Positions 32,008 to 40,259 of a DNA stretch of 64,000 nt are shown piece by piece. Within the stretch, counting starts at the first letter, position 1. Each line of letters opens with the position of its first letter. The notes below the pieces were generated by a model. It searched no databases and was not told where the DNA came from. It saw nothing but the letters and a program-made list of their open reading frames with translations. This stretch comes from Marinimicrobium koreense (GTDB taxonomy: Bacteria; Pseudomonadota; Gammaproteobacteria; Pseudomonadales; Cellvibrionaceae). The stretch covers positions 2,852,001-2,916,000 of the forward strand of contig NZ_RJUK01000001.1 of assembly GCF_003762925.1 (NCBI RefSeq). The letters run 5' to 3'. The translations under genes and the position numbers were made by a program.

Positions 32008-34104
32008 ATGAAACTTAAATTATTAGCAGCATTAATGCTGGGCAGCACCCTGGTCGCTTGCGGTGGTAGTAGCGGCGGCGGTGGTGGCGGGGGCGGTAAT
32101 GACGACCCCGATGACATCCCACAAGATGATCCGCCCGAGGAAGGTACTCAGATTGAAATTCAAGCTGAAACCTTGCCTCTGGTAGAGAACTTCGAAGCGA
32201 CCAGTACGCTTGACTTCTTCAGTGACTCCTACAAAGCACTGAATACTCCAGCATCCAACACTATCGTGGATGAGGATGGCAATGAATCCACGCTGACCGA
32301 TCCACATCCTTCGTTCTATTACCCGACCTGTTGCTTGTGGGCTGAAGACCCCGACACCGGGGAAGTGTCCATCGGCGAAGTTGATCCTGAGTCTACCAGT
32401 TGGATGGCGGGTAACGGCTATCTCGCATTGATTGACAGTGCTCGCATGAGCATCGGTCAGATTCTGTCCGATTTGACGGACGAAAATGCCAACGATAGAA
32501 AGAGCGATACCAGCGATGGTGCCGAAGGTGCTACCGCTGAGCTGGGCAGCTGGGGTGAGTTGGATCTGAGCGAACCCTACCGCGTTTCTTTCTGCCTGAA
32601 CGACAACGGCCCTTGGGGCTCTGGTTTCAGTAATCTGGAGCTTTACGTCGACAACAACAGTGGTGGTCGCCAAGCTGACTCACTCTGGAGCACTGCTTCG
32701 TTACTGTTGCGAGAAGAAATCGGTACTTTCCAGGCCGGTAATCGCGTAGTCGTTGATGTTCCTGGTGATGCCTACATGATGGATAACGAAGGCAACCGTG
32801 TCGGAGACACCATCGCTGTTATCCCGGCACTGGATGGCGATAGCATGCCTGTGGGTACTTCTACCTCTTACTTGCAGCTGCGGGTGAGCAGCGGCGGTTA
32901 CGCAGTGATCAGTAACCTGGTGGTAGAACATCAGGCTGGTGATGCCGTGGAATACGCCACCTGTGAAGTCAACGAAGAGTATGTGCAGCCTCCGCAGTTC
33001 GAAGGTGTTGCATTCGAAGGTCTGCCGCTGAGCGTTAACCTCGACATGACATTCGAAGAGTTCTTCGGTGAGGAAAACGAAATCTTTCTGGCTTTCCCGG
33101 ATGATTTGACCAAGCCGTTCTACAACCCGCGCGCTGGTTCTTCCCGCATGTATGTTGCGAATAACGCGATTACCTGGGGCGATGGTCGGTTCTACGTTGG
33201 TCATGATGAAGGCACCGGTCTGGAGGCCGTCGGCGGAATCGACTTGAGCCAGCCATATACCGTCAGCTTCACCGTCAACAAGGCTAACGACGCTGGTGGC
33301 AATTTCATGATCTACGTGAACAACACTGAATCTGGCACCGGTAGTGCAGAAGATGGTTGGAACTCAGTGCATGAAGACGCTACTACTATTTACTCCGCAA
33401 CACTGGACACCCTCACAGATGGTCAGGAAGTAGTTATCGAGTCCGATGTGGGCACTGCTACTTCTTTCTTCCAGTTCCGCTGTGATTCAGGCTGTGGTCA
33501 GCCTGAGGGTCCGGATTCTGAGCTGGGCATCACGCTGAGCGATATTGTAATCCAGTATCAGGACTCTAATGGTGGAGACGCAGGGCTGATCAATGAAGCT
33601 TTTGAGGGCATTACATCAGAAGACTTCTACAGCACTGAATATCGCCATGTGTCCACTGACGCCAGTACCTCCTTCTATTATGAGACCGGTGGTACAACTG
33701 CTGTAGTGGATGGTGTTCTGAGCTTTGATTCTTCTCGTATCACAGCAGGTGACCGGACTCGGGCCGCCACTACGTCCGAAACCACTGAACCCCAAGGTGA
33801 CATGGATCTGAGTCAGCCGTTCCGCATTCAGTTCGATGTCGTTGCGGTAAACACTGTTCCAGTGGAAGAAGACGCAACAGCCAACTTCTTCGTATATCTG
33901 GATAATAATACGACCAGTTCTTCGAACTCTCTGCATGATTTCGACTCTCGCATCGTGAATGTAGATTCCCGTACCTATGAAGCTGGGCAAACCTACGTTT
34001 ACGAGATTACTGAAAATCTCGGTACTACAGAGTCGTTCCTGCAGTTCCGCTGCGAGTCCGGCTGCGCCATCGACATCGATAACTTGATTGTTGAGCCGAT
34101 GTAA
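32008..34104 (+). CDS. lipoprotein of three tandem related domains
   Basis: 698 residues, unrecognised family. Lipoprotein signal: MKLKLLAALMLGSTLVAC with the lipid cysteine at 18, followed by a Gly-rich and acidic linker. The rest is three homologous units (about 50-315, 335-520, 530-698). Each has a start with FE and an aromatic-rich strand (e.g. FEGITSEDFYS), a central (L/M/I)DLS(E/Q)P(Y/F) then a strand (VSF or IQF), a YVDNN / YVNNT / YLDNN strand, and an ending SFLQFRCESGC-like block followed by ISNLVVE / LSDIVIQ / IDNLIVE. The pattern suggests beta-sandwich carbohydrate-binding modules. The cysteine pairs in units 2 and 3 could form disulfides. Paired with a TonB receptor, it may be a surface glycan-binding protein analogous in role to SusD-like proteins; that is inference. 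Confidence 0.75.
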   Translation: MKLKLLAALMLGSTLVACGGSSGGGGGGGGNDDPDDIPQDDPPEEGTQIEIQAETLPLVENFEATSTLDFFSDSYKALNTPASNTIVDEDGNESTLTDPHPSFYYPTCCLWAEDPDTGEVSIGEVDPESTSWMAGNGYLALIDSARMSIGQILSDLTDENANDRKSDTSDGAEGATAELGSWGELDLSEPYRVSFCLNDNGPWGSGFSNLELYVDNNSGGRQADSLWSTASLLLREEIGTFQAGNRVVVDVPGDAYMMDNEGNRVGDTIAVIPALDGDSMPVGTSTSYLQLRVSSGGYAVISNLVVEHQAGDAVEYATCEVNEEYVQPPQFEGVAFEGLPLSVNLDMTFEEFFGEENEIFLAFPDDLTKPFYNPRAGSSRMYVANNAITWGDGRFYVGHDEGTGLEAVGGIDLSQPYTVSFTVNKANDAGGNFMIYVNNTESGTGSAEDGWNSVHEDATTIYSATLDTLTDGQEVVIESDVGTATSFFQFRCDSGCGQPEGPDSELGITLSDIVIQYQDSNGGDAGLINEAFEGITSEDFYSTEYRHVSTDASTSFYYETGGTTAVVDGVLSFDSSRITAGDRTRAATTSETTEPQGDMDLSQPFRIQFDVVAVNTVPVEEDATANFFVYLDNNTTSSSNSLHDFDSRIVNVDSRTYEAGQTYVYEITENLGTTESFLQFRCESGCAIDIDNLIVEPM

Positions 34105-34115
34105 TAAGGGCGACC

Positions 34116-34135
34116 CAAGAAAAAGGATTTTCTTG
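34116..34135 (+). terminator. small hairpin after the lipoprotein gene
   Basis: CAAGAAAA (34116-34123) pairs with TTTTCTTG (34128-34135) around a four-base loop, directly after the stop codon and just before the stronger terminator at 34144. AT-rich, so weak alone. Confidence 0.4.
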
Positions 34136-34143
34136 TTACCCTA

Positions 34144-34181
34144 AACAAAAGAAGCCCCGCGTATGCGGGGCTTCTTTTGTT
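34144..34181. terminator. bidirectional terminator
   Basis: A 17-base perfect inverted repeat (34144-34160 and 34165-34181) with loop GTAT, stem core GAAGCCCCGC, and flanking A and T runs on both sides. Ends the receptor-lipoprotein operon and the convergent isomerase gene. Confidence 0.93.
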
Positions 34182-34198
34182 CGGACAGCCGTTTAAGG

Positions 34199-35119
34199 TC
34201 AGCCTTTGATCGACCGCAACAAATCCCGCGTCAGAATAATCCCTTCCGCTTCCGAGTGCCTATCGCCCTCGTACTCAACGCCCACCCAGCCGCTGTAACC
34301 CACGGCCATGACGATATCCATCATCCGGTGAAAGTCGATGCTGGTTTCATTGCCCTGAGCATCAAAGGCATAGCTCTTCGCGCTCACCGCTTGGGCATAG
34401 GGCATCAGCTCGCGCACGCCCTGATACTTGTCGTAGCTCTCGCCGGTCTCGCGATTGATGGTGAAGTTGCCGAAATCCGGTAGGGTGCCCACTCGTGGGT
34501 GGTTGGCGGTTTCCATCACCTGGCTCAGCCAACGGGCGTTGGAGGACAGGCCGCCGTGGTTTTCCACCAGCACATTCAGGCCCAGGGGTTCGCAGTACTC
34601 CGCCAGCTTGACCAGACCATCGGCCGCGCGCTCGCGCTGTTCGTCGTAACTGCCCTGGCTCTGGGCGTTTACCCGGATGGAATGGCAGCCCAGGGCGTGG
34701 GCGGCGTCGGCCCATTTTTTGTGGTTGTCCACAGTCTGTTTCCGATCGGCTTCGGTGGGGGCACCCAGGGCGCCTTCGCCGTCGATCATAATCAGCAGAC
34801 TGCGCACGCCCTCATTGTCCGCTCGCTGGCGCAGGTCCTGGACCAGGGCGTCGGAGAGGTTGTCCTTGTAGAACTGATTGACGTACTCGACACCGCCGAT
34901 CTCGAATTCCTGGCGGGTGATGGCCGCGAAGTCCATGGGGCTGGCGTCTCCGCTGAAGAAGCGGCGGTGCAGGGACCACTGCGCCAGGGAAATATCGAAG
35001 GTATTGCGCTTGCCGATCAGGCTGCCACATCCGGGCAGAGTAGAGGCCGCCGCCACGGCGGCACCGAGGGTCGCGGCGCCTTTCAGGAAATGGCGTCGTC
35101 CTAGCGGTATCCGGTCCAT
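34199..35119 (-). CDS. Tat-exported sugar isomerase/epimerase-like TIM-barrel protein
   Basis: Member of the xylose isomerase-like TIM-barrel (AP endonuclease 2) superfamily, 306 residues. The N-terminus has a twin-arginine motif RRHFLKG and then TLPGC, a lipobox, so it is probably a Tat-exported lipoprotein. Probable metal ligands lie in GGVEYVNQF, VENHGG, LPDFGNF and GVEYEGD, the usual Glu/Asp/His positions of the fold. Family members act as isomerases, epimerases or, in oxidative deglycosylation, as lyases/hydrolases on 3-keto sugars. It is divergent from the GMC dehydrogenase genes, which supports the last possibility, though not conclusively. Confidence 0.8.
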   Translation of the reverse strand: MDRIPLGRRHFLKGAATLGAAVAAASTLPGCGSLIGKRNTFDISLAQWSLHRRFFSGDASPMDFAAITRQEFEIGGVEYVNQFYKDNLSDALVQDLRQRADNEGVRSLLIMIDGEGALGAPTEADRKQTVDNHKKWADAAHALGCHSIRVNAQSQGSYDEQRERAADGLVKLAEYCEPLGLNVLVENHGGLSSNARWLSQVMETANHPRVGTLPDFGNFTINRETGESYDKYQGVRELMPYAQAVSAKSYAFDAQGNETSIDFHRMMDIVMAVGYSGWVGVEYEGDRHSEAEGIILTRDLLRSIKG

Positions 35120-35276
35120 AAGTCCTCACTTTATTGTCGATTTTGAATGGTTGGGTCAGTCTAGCGAGCATTTTTTGACCGTGCAACCGGTTTCATTTGT
35201 CGCACAGGTGGGTAATAATGGCTCGCCAGTGGGGGCAGTGTACCCCGAAATTGATCAATAACGATAAGGTGTGGTT

Positions 35277-36998
35277 ATGGCGACAACCAAGGTCAGCGCG
35301 ACCATTCTGGGAGCGGGCAAGCAATCGCATACCTACGATGCCATCGTCATCGGCTCCGGTATTTCCGGGGGCTGGGCGGCCAAGGAGCTGTGTGAGCAGG
35401 GCCTGCAGACGCTGGTATTGGAGCGGGGCGGGCACATCGAGCACATTGAAGATTACCCCACCGCCCACAAAGAGGCCTGGGATCTGCCCCTGTTCGGGGA
35501 GATGTCCGCGGAGTTCAGAGCCGCCAACCCGGTGCTGTCGCGCTGCTACGCGGTCAATCAGGCTACCGCCCATCACTTTGTGAAAGACGCCGAGCACCCC
35601 TACCAACAGAGCAAACCCTTTGATTGGATTCGCGGTTATCAGGTCGGCGGCAAGTCATTGATGTGGGCGCGCTGGGTGCAGCGCTGGAGCGATTTCGACT
35701 TTGAGAGCAACGCCCGCAACGGCGTCGGTGTGGACTGGCCCATCCGCTATCAGGACCTTGCCCCCTGGTACAGCCACGTGGAAAAGTTTGCCGGTATCAG
35801 TGGCAACCGCGACGGTCTGCCGCAGATTCCGGATGGGGAATTTCTGCCACCGATGGAAATGAATGCGGTGGAGAAACACTTCAAGCAGTCCATCGAAAGC
35901 CAGTTCCCCAACCGTCATCTGGTGATGTCCCGCACCGCCAACCTGTCGCAACATCACAATGGACGCGGGCCCTGCATGTACCGGGCCCGTTGCGCCCGGG
36001 GCTGCCCGTTTACCGGTTATTTCAGCAGCAACGGGGTAACCCTGCCGGCCGCCGCGGCCACCGGCAACCTGACCATGCGTCCACACTCGGTGGTGCACTC
36101 CATCATCTACGACGAGCAGAAACAGCGCGCCACTGGCGTCAGGGTGATCGACGCCGAAACCAAGGCGGTGACAGAGTATTTCGCACGCATCATTTTCGTC
36201 AACGCCAGTACGCTGAACACCACCCTGATTCTGAAGAACTCCACCTCCGAGCGTTTCCCCAATGGCCTGGGCAACGACAGTGGGGTGCTCGGGCACTACC
36301 TGATGGATCACAACTACCGCACCCGGGCGAGTGCCGAGGTGGAGAGGCTGGAAGACCGTTACTATTACGGTCGTCGTCCCACCGGCACTTATCTGCCCCG
36401 GTTTCGCAATATTTTTGATGATAAGCAGGACCATTACATTGGCGGTTTCTCATACTCCGTGGGCGCCTACCGGGCGCAGGGTAATGTCCAGGAGGGTGAC
36501 GCTCCCTTCGGCGCCGAGTTCAAACACAAGATGAGTGAAGTGGGCCCCTGGCGGATCAATATGACCGGCATGGGGGAGTTTCTGCCGCGCTTTGACAACA
36601 AAGTGACCCTGAGCAAGGACCAGACCGATGCTTGGGGCATGCCACTGCTGAATATGGACTGCGATTATTCGGACAACGAGCACCATATGACCCGGGACAT
36701 CCGCGACAGCGCCGCCGAAATGCTGGAAAAAGCCGGCTACAAAAACATCCAGACCGTTGACAGCGAGCAGGCCCCGGGGCTCGCCATTCATGAAATGGGC
36801 ACCGCCCGCATGGGGTTGGATCCGAAAACCTCCATGCTCAATGGCCATAACCAGCTGCATGCGGTGCCCAACGTGTTTGTGACCGACGGCGCCTGCATGA
36901 CCTCGTCCGCCTGCCAGAATCCGTCCCTGACCTATATGGCATTGACGGCCCGGGCCGCGCATTACGCGGTGGATCAACTCAATAAACGCAATCTGTAA
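35277..36998 (+). CDS. GMC family FAD-dependent sugar/sugar-acid dehydrogenase, large subunit
   Basis: 573 residues from the ATG at 35277 (AAGGT seven bases upstream; a GTG six bases earlier is possible). FAD-binding GSGISGGWAAKELC near 21-34, GGKSLMWARWVQRW, the cysteine-containing MYRARCARGCPF near 235-246, HEMGTARMG, and the catalytic region ACQNPSLTYMALTARAA near the C-terminus. This is the branch that includes gluconate 2-dehydrogenase, fructose dehydrogenase and glucoside 3-dehydrogenase large subunits. It has no signal peptide of its own; such proteins travel with the Tat-signal small subunit, encoded nine bases downstream. The multihaem cytochrome subunit found in some of these complexes is absent here. 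Confidence 0.88.
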   Translation: MATTKVSATILGAGKQSHTYDAIVIGSGISGGWAAKELCEQGLQTLVLERGGHIEHIEDYPTAHKEAWDLPLFGEMSAEFRAANPVLSRCYAVNQATAHHFVKDAEHPYQQSKPFDWIRGYQVGGKSLMWARWVQRWSDFDFESNARNGVGVDWPIRYQDLAPWYSHVEKFAGISGNRDGLPQIPDGEFLPPMEMNAVEKHFKQSIESQFPNRHLVMSRTANLSQHHNGRGPCMYRARCARGCPFTGYFSSNGVTLPAAAATGNLTMRPHSVVHSIIYDEQKQRATGVRVIDAETKAVTEYFARIIFVNASTLNTTLILKNSTSERFPNGLGNDSGVLGHYLMDHNYRTRASAEVERLEDRYYYGRRPTGTYLPRFRNIFDDKQDHYIGGFSYSVGAYRAQGNVQEGDAPFGAEFKHKMSEVGPWRINMTGMGEFLPRFDNKVTLSKDQTDAWGMPLLNMDCDYSDNEHHMTRDIRDSAAEMLEKAGYKNIQTVDSEQAPGLAIHEMGTARMGLDPKTSMLNGHNQLHAVPNVFVTDGACMTSSACQNPSLTYMALTARAAHYAVDQLNKRNL

Positions 36999-37007
36999 GG
37001 GGGCGAG

Positions 37008-37559
37008 ATGAATCGCAGACAGGCATTACACACGATGATGGGTGCGCTGGGTCTGGTATCGGCCACCCAGGTATTCGGTGCGTCCGCCTTTTTAAGCGGC
37101 GCATTGCCCACGGCCGTTCAACCCGTGCTGGCCGAACCGGAGGTGGCACTGCTCAGTGACCTTGGTGAGACCATTCTGCCCAGCACCGAGGATTCACCCG
37201 GTGCCAAAGCCGCCGGTATCGGCGCTTTTATGCAGGCGATGGTCAGCGGTTATTACACGCCGGAGGAGCAACAGGTCTTTCTGCGGGGTCTGGCCGACCT
37301 GCAGCAGCGCAGCCAGGCTCAGTTCAACACCGATGCCGGCTCGCTGACACCGGACCAGCGAGCGCAATTGCTTTTGGCTTTGGAGCAAGACAGTGACGCG
37401 GACTACTACCGAATGATCAAGCAACTGACCCTCTGGGGCTACTTCGCCTCGGAAGTGGGTGCCAAGCAAGCCTTGCGCTTCGCCCCCATTCCTGGCCGTC
37501 ATGAGGGCGATGTGAAAATTGATCCCGGCACCAAGGCCTGGGCGAACTTACTCCCCTGA
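37008..37559 (+). CDS. gluconate 2-dehydrogenase subunit 3 family protein (Tat small subunit)
   Basis: 183-residue partner of the GMC dehydrogenase. The N-terminus MNRRQALHTMMGALGLVSATQVFG is a twin-arginine signal, and the mature part matches the Gluconate_2-dh3 pattern: LSDLGETILPSTEDSPGAKAAGIGAFMQAMV, a helical midsection, and LTLWGYFASEVGAKQALRF. It would fold the large subunit and carry it through the Tat pore. Its last 12 bases overlap the 3' end of the convergent esterase gene. Confidence 0.87.
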   Translation: MNRRQALHTMMGALGLVSATQVFGASAFLSGALPTAVQPVLAEPEVALLSDLGETILPSTEDSPGAKAAGIGAFMQAMVSGYYTPEEQQVFLRGLADLQQRSQAQFNTDAGSLTPDQRAQLLLALEQDSDADYYRMIKQLTLWGYFASEVGAKQALRFAPIPGRHEGDVKIDPGTKAWANLLP

Positions 37560-38489
37560 GGGTTCGTCCGCCCGGGAATGCCCCAACAACCAGCGGTACA
37601 GGTCTTCGCTGCGGTACACCCGGGTCCAGGCATCGTGGCCCATGTCCTCGTGGTTGGTAAAGCGCACTGCCGGGTGTCCGAGCTTTTCCAGCTCGTTCAG
37701 CCCGGGGTAAAAATGCTCAATGGTGACGACCGGATCGCGCCCGGCGGCGAACGCCCACAGGGGTAGCTGGTGTTCCGCAATGGGCGCCATCAGATCCGGG
37801 TGACCCCAGCCCACCACTGGACTGATGGCCGCAAAGCGCTCCGGGTGCTGGCTGGCCATATACCAGGTACCGAAGCCACCGTAGCTCAGGCCACTGAGAT
37901 AGACCCGTTGTTGATCCACCCGGTAGTTGGCCTCGATCCGGTCGAGCATCATGGTCAGGTCGTCTTCAATTCGGTCCCAACCGTTGGGCAGGGTGGGGGG
38001 AATGTCGTCCATGGACGCGGGCGCGGGCACGCCATTCATGGGGTCGGGCGTCGGGAAATACGCCGGGCGGGGAGGAACCCCATCGGCCAATCGTTGGGGT
38101 ATTTGAGACGGGTCCCGGTTGCGCAGGTAATCCGCGTGCTCATCCATCCCGAACATGGGGAGCTGGGGCACAATCATGATGAACGGCAGGTCCCGTTTCT
38201 GGATCCAGGCTTCGTACAGCGGCCCATGGGCCAGTACATAGTCCAGCTCGTCCCGGCCATTGCCCCGCTCACCGTTGCCGTGCAGAAACATCAACACCGG
38301 CCAGTCTTTCCCGGCTTGAGTTTCATAGCCTCTGGGCAAATACACGAAAAACTGCCGTTCGCTGCCATCCAGAGCGCTGGTAAAGTCCAGGCGCCCCAAC
38401 TGCGGTTCGGAGCCTTCGGATTGGCCCTGGGGTTGGAGGCTGCAGGCCGTCAGCAGCCAAAAACAGAAAGACAGAGTTATGAGTCGCAT
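37548..38489 (-). CDS. lipoprotein alpha/beta-hydrolase (carboxylesterase / PHB-depolymerase-like)
   Basis: Start placed at the ATG at 38487-38489, giving MRLITLSFCFWLLTAC, a lipoprotein signal with lipid cysteine at about 16; 313 residues. A longer frame upstream has no signal and runs into the divergent gene's promoter. The catalytic serine lies in SGLSYGGFGTWYMA; oxyanion-region WPVLMFLHGNGERG and a C-terminal HEDMGHDAW carry the likely His. Members of this family (predicted peptidase/feruloyl-esterase-like) remove ester groups from plant polysaccharides, fitting the pectate lyases nearby, but the substrate is not readable. Confidence 0.8.
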   Translation of the reverse strand: MRLITLSFCFWLLTACSLQPQGQSEGSEPQLGRLDFTSALDGSERQFFVYLPRGYETQAGKDWPVLMFLHGNGERGNGRDELDYVLAHGPLYEAWIQKRDLPFIMIVPQLPMFGMDEHADYLRNRDPSQIPQRLADGVPPRPAYFPTPDPMNGVPAPASMDDIPPTLPNGWDRIEDDLTMMLDRIEANYRVDQQRVYLSGLSYGGFGTWYMASQHPERFAAISPVVGWGHPDLMAPIAEHQLPLWAFAAGRDPVVTIEHFYPGLNELEKLGHPAVRFTNHEDMGHDAWTRVYRSEDLYRWLLGHSRADEPSGE

Positions 38490-38622
38490 GGTATGACCTC
38501 GTTTATGGTTATAACTACCGGCTAACCATAGCAGAATAATCTGATAAATGGCCCAGCCAGTCGCCCAAAGAAGTAGGTTGCTTGCTACAATTGGCGCAAT
38601 ATTCAACAAAAACGGCGCCGCC

Positions 38623-39945
38623 ATGTCTCCCAGTCGCTCCTTGTATTTCTTGCTGGTGGCCATTGCCATTACTTTACTGGCTGTGGCAGCACACCCGCTG
38701 ATTCCCGAGCGGCAGCACTCATTGGTACCCCACGCGGACAGCATGGTGATTCTCGCACCCTACGGCGACGCCATGCAGGGCGGGCCGAGTCATTCGGAGT
38801 GGGTCGGGCCGGAGGAGGATTACCACTGGCGCTGCCGGGTTGAGCCCGAGGGCGATTACGTGTTCTGCGGCATCAATCTCTTGTTGTCCGAAGATAATCT
38901 GCACGGGTTGGATCTCACCGACTTTGAGGCCTTTGAGCTGCAGCTGGAAACCCCGGGCCACAATCAGGATGTCCAGTTCTTTATGCGCCATTACGATGAG
39001 CGCTACTCCAGCCCGGACGACAATAACAGTGCCCAATTCAACAAGTTTGATATCAAGGCCGGAGAGTTGGGGGGAACCCTGAGAATCGGTTTTGATGAGC
39101 TGTCTCTGGCAGATTGGTGGAGCAGTGCTCGAGACCTGCCGCGAGAGCTAAGGCGTCCCGCGTTTCACAATGTGATCGCCATCGGTATCGGCTATGCGCA
39201 GGCGCTGGAGCCGGGACACTACGATGTGATCATCAAAGAGGCGAGTTTTGTCGGTGAGTGGATCTCGGCCGCCACCTGGTACCTGAGTACTCTGCTGATC
39301 TGGCTGGTGGGGCTGAGTGCCTGGGGCATCCATCGGTTGGTCCTCCTGTCCCGGATTACCCGGCGCCACCGTCGGCAACTGGATATCCTCTCCAATCGCA
39401 ATGCGCAGTTGAAAGAGGAAACCGACCGTTACAAGCAACTGTCCACCCGCGACCCGCTTACTGGGGCCTACAATCGTTACGGTTTTGAACAGCGTCTGTC
39501 CCAGATGATTCACCAGAACGAGTTCCAGCCCATCTCATTGATTCTGCTGGATGTGGACCACTTCAAAACCTTCAACGATACCTACGGTCATGATGCCGGG
39601 GACAAGGTCCTGCGCCAGTTAGTGAACCTGCTCGATCAGTACACCCGCAAGCAGGATGTGCTCTGTCGCTGGGGTGGTGAAGAGTTTCTGCTTTTGTGCC
39701 CCAATACGGATGCCACCAGTGCAGTGGTTCTGGCGGAAAAAATCCGGCAGCTGGTCTCCGACGCCCGCATCGAAATGGATGAAAAAGTACGCCTGACCGC
39801 CAGTTTCGGAGTCTGTCAGATTCGGGCGGGTGAGCCCTATATCGATGCCTTTGTCCGCACCGATCGGGCGCTGTATCAGGCCAAGGACCAGGGGCGTAAC
39901 CGGGTGATGTTGTGCCCGGAAGCTATGCTGACTGATACTCGCTGA
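38623..39945 (+). CDS. membrane diguanylate cyclase with periplasmic beta-sandwich sensor
   Basis: 440 residues from the ATG at 38623. One hydrophobic segment near 5-25, an extracytoplasmic region (about 30-205) resembling CIA30/galactose-binding-like jelly rolls (LTDFEAFELQLETPG and RIGFDELSLADWW), a second membrane segment (about 215-240), a short coiled linker, then GGDEF domain starting DPLTGAYNRYG. The active loop is GGEEF at 351-355 with an intact RxxD inhibitory site (RKQD) five residues earlier. The sensor domain type suggests it detects a carbohydrate. Divergent from the esterase and upstream of the pectate lyases. Confidence 0.88.
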   Translation: MSPSRSLYFLLVAIAITLLAVAAHPLIPERQHSLVPHADSMVILAPYGDAMQGGPSHSEWVGPEEDYHWRCRVEPEGDYVFCGINLLLSEDNLHGLDLTDFEAFELQLETPGHNQDVQFFMRHYDERYSSPDDNNSAQFNKFDIKAGELGGTLRIGFDELSLADWWSSARDLPRELRRPAFHNVIAIGIGYAQALEPGHYDVIIKEASFVGEWISAATWYLSTLLIWLVGLSAWGIHRLVLLSRITRRHRRQLDILSNRNAQLKEETDRYKQLSTRDPLTGAYNRYGFEQRLSQMIHQNEFQPISLILLDVDHFKTFNDTYGHDAGDKVLRQLVNLLDQYTRKQDVLCRWGGEEFLLLCPNTDATSAVVLAEKIRQLVSDARIEMDEKVRLTASFGVCQIRAGEPYIDAFVRTDRALYQAKDQGRNRVMLCPEAMLTDTR

Positions 39946-39957
39946 ATCCAACACAGA

Positions 39958-39971
39958 TGTAAACGGTTACG
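39958..39971. promoter_or_regulatory. LacI-family-like operator upstream of pectate lyase
   Basis: TGTAAACGGTTACG matches the LacI/CcpA-type operator pattern TGWAANCGNTNWCA in 13 of 14 positions. It lies 12 bases after the cyclase stop and about 290 bases before the first pectate lyase. The rest of this 314-base gap (39946-40259) holds no gene; I see no clear promoter. No LacI-type regulator gene is in the window. Confidence 0.35.
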
Positions 39972-40259
39972 CACAAAATACATAGCCTTTTCCGGGTGCC
40001 AGAATTCAGTGTCTGATAGTACGGCATGCTCCATGAGAATCGGTTACATCCATTGAAATGGCACCACCCACGCGCTTGACGTCCCCCGCTCCGCGTTTCA
40101 TATTGATCCTATCAGCCCGTATTTCAACAAACGTAAAGCCACTGTAAACCCGCGTTGTTTTGGTGGTATGCTCAAAAAATAGGCGATTGGTGAGAAGGTC
40201 GCCGGATACGTATTTTCAATAATTATTAAACGCAGTAACCGAAGTGAGAGTAATCAACC

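Noticed and set aside
37548-38744. Longer start for the esterase at 38744
   Set aside because: The extra 85 residues precede a perfect lipoprotein signal and overlap the divergent cyclase promoter and start.
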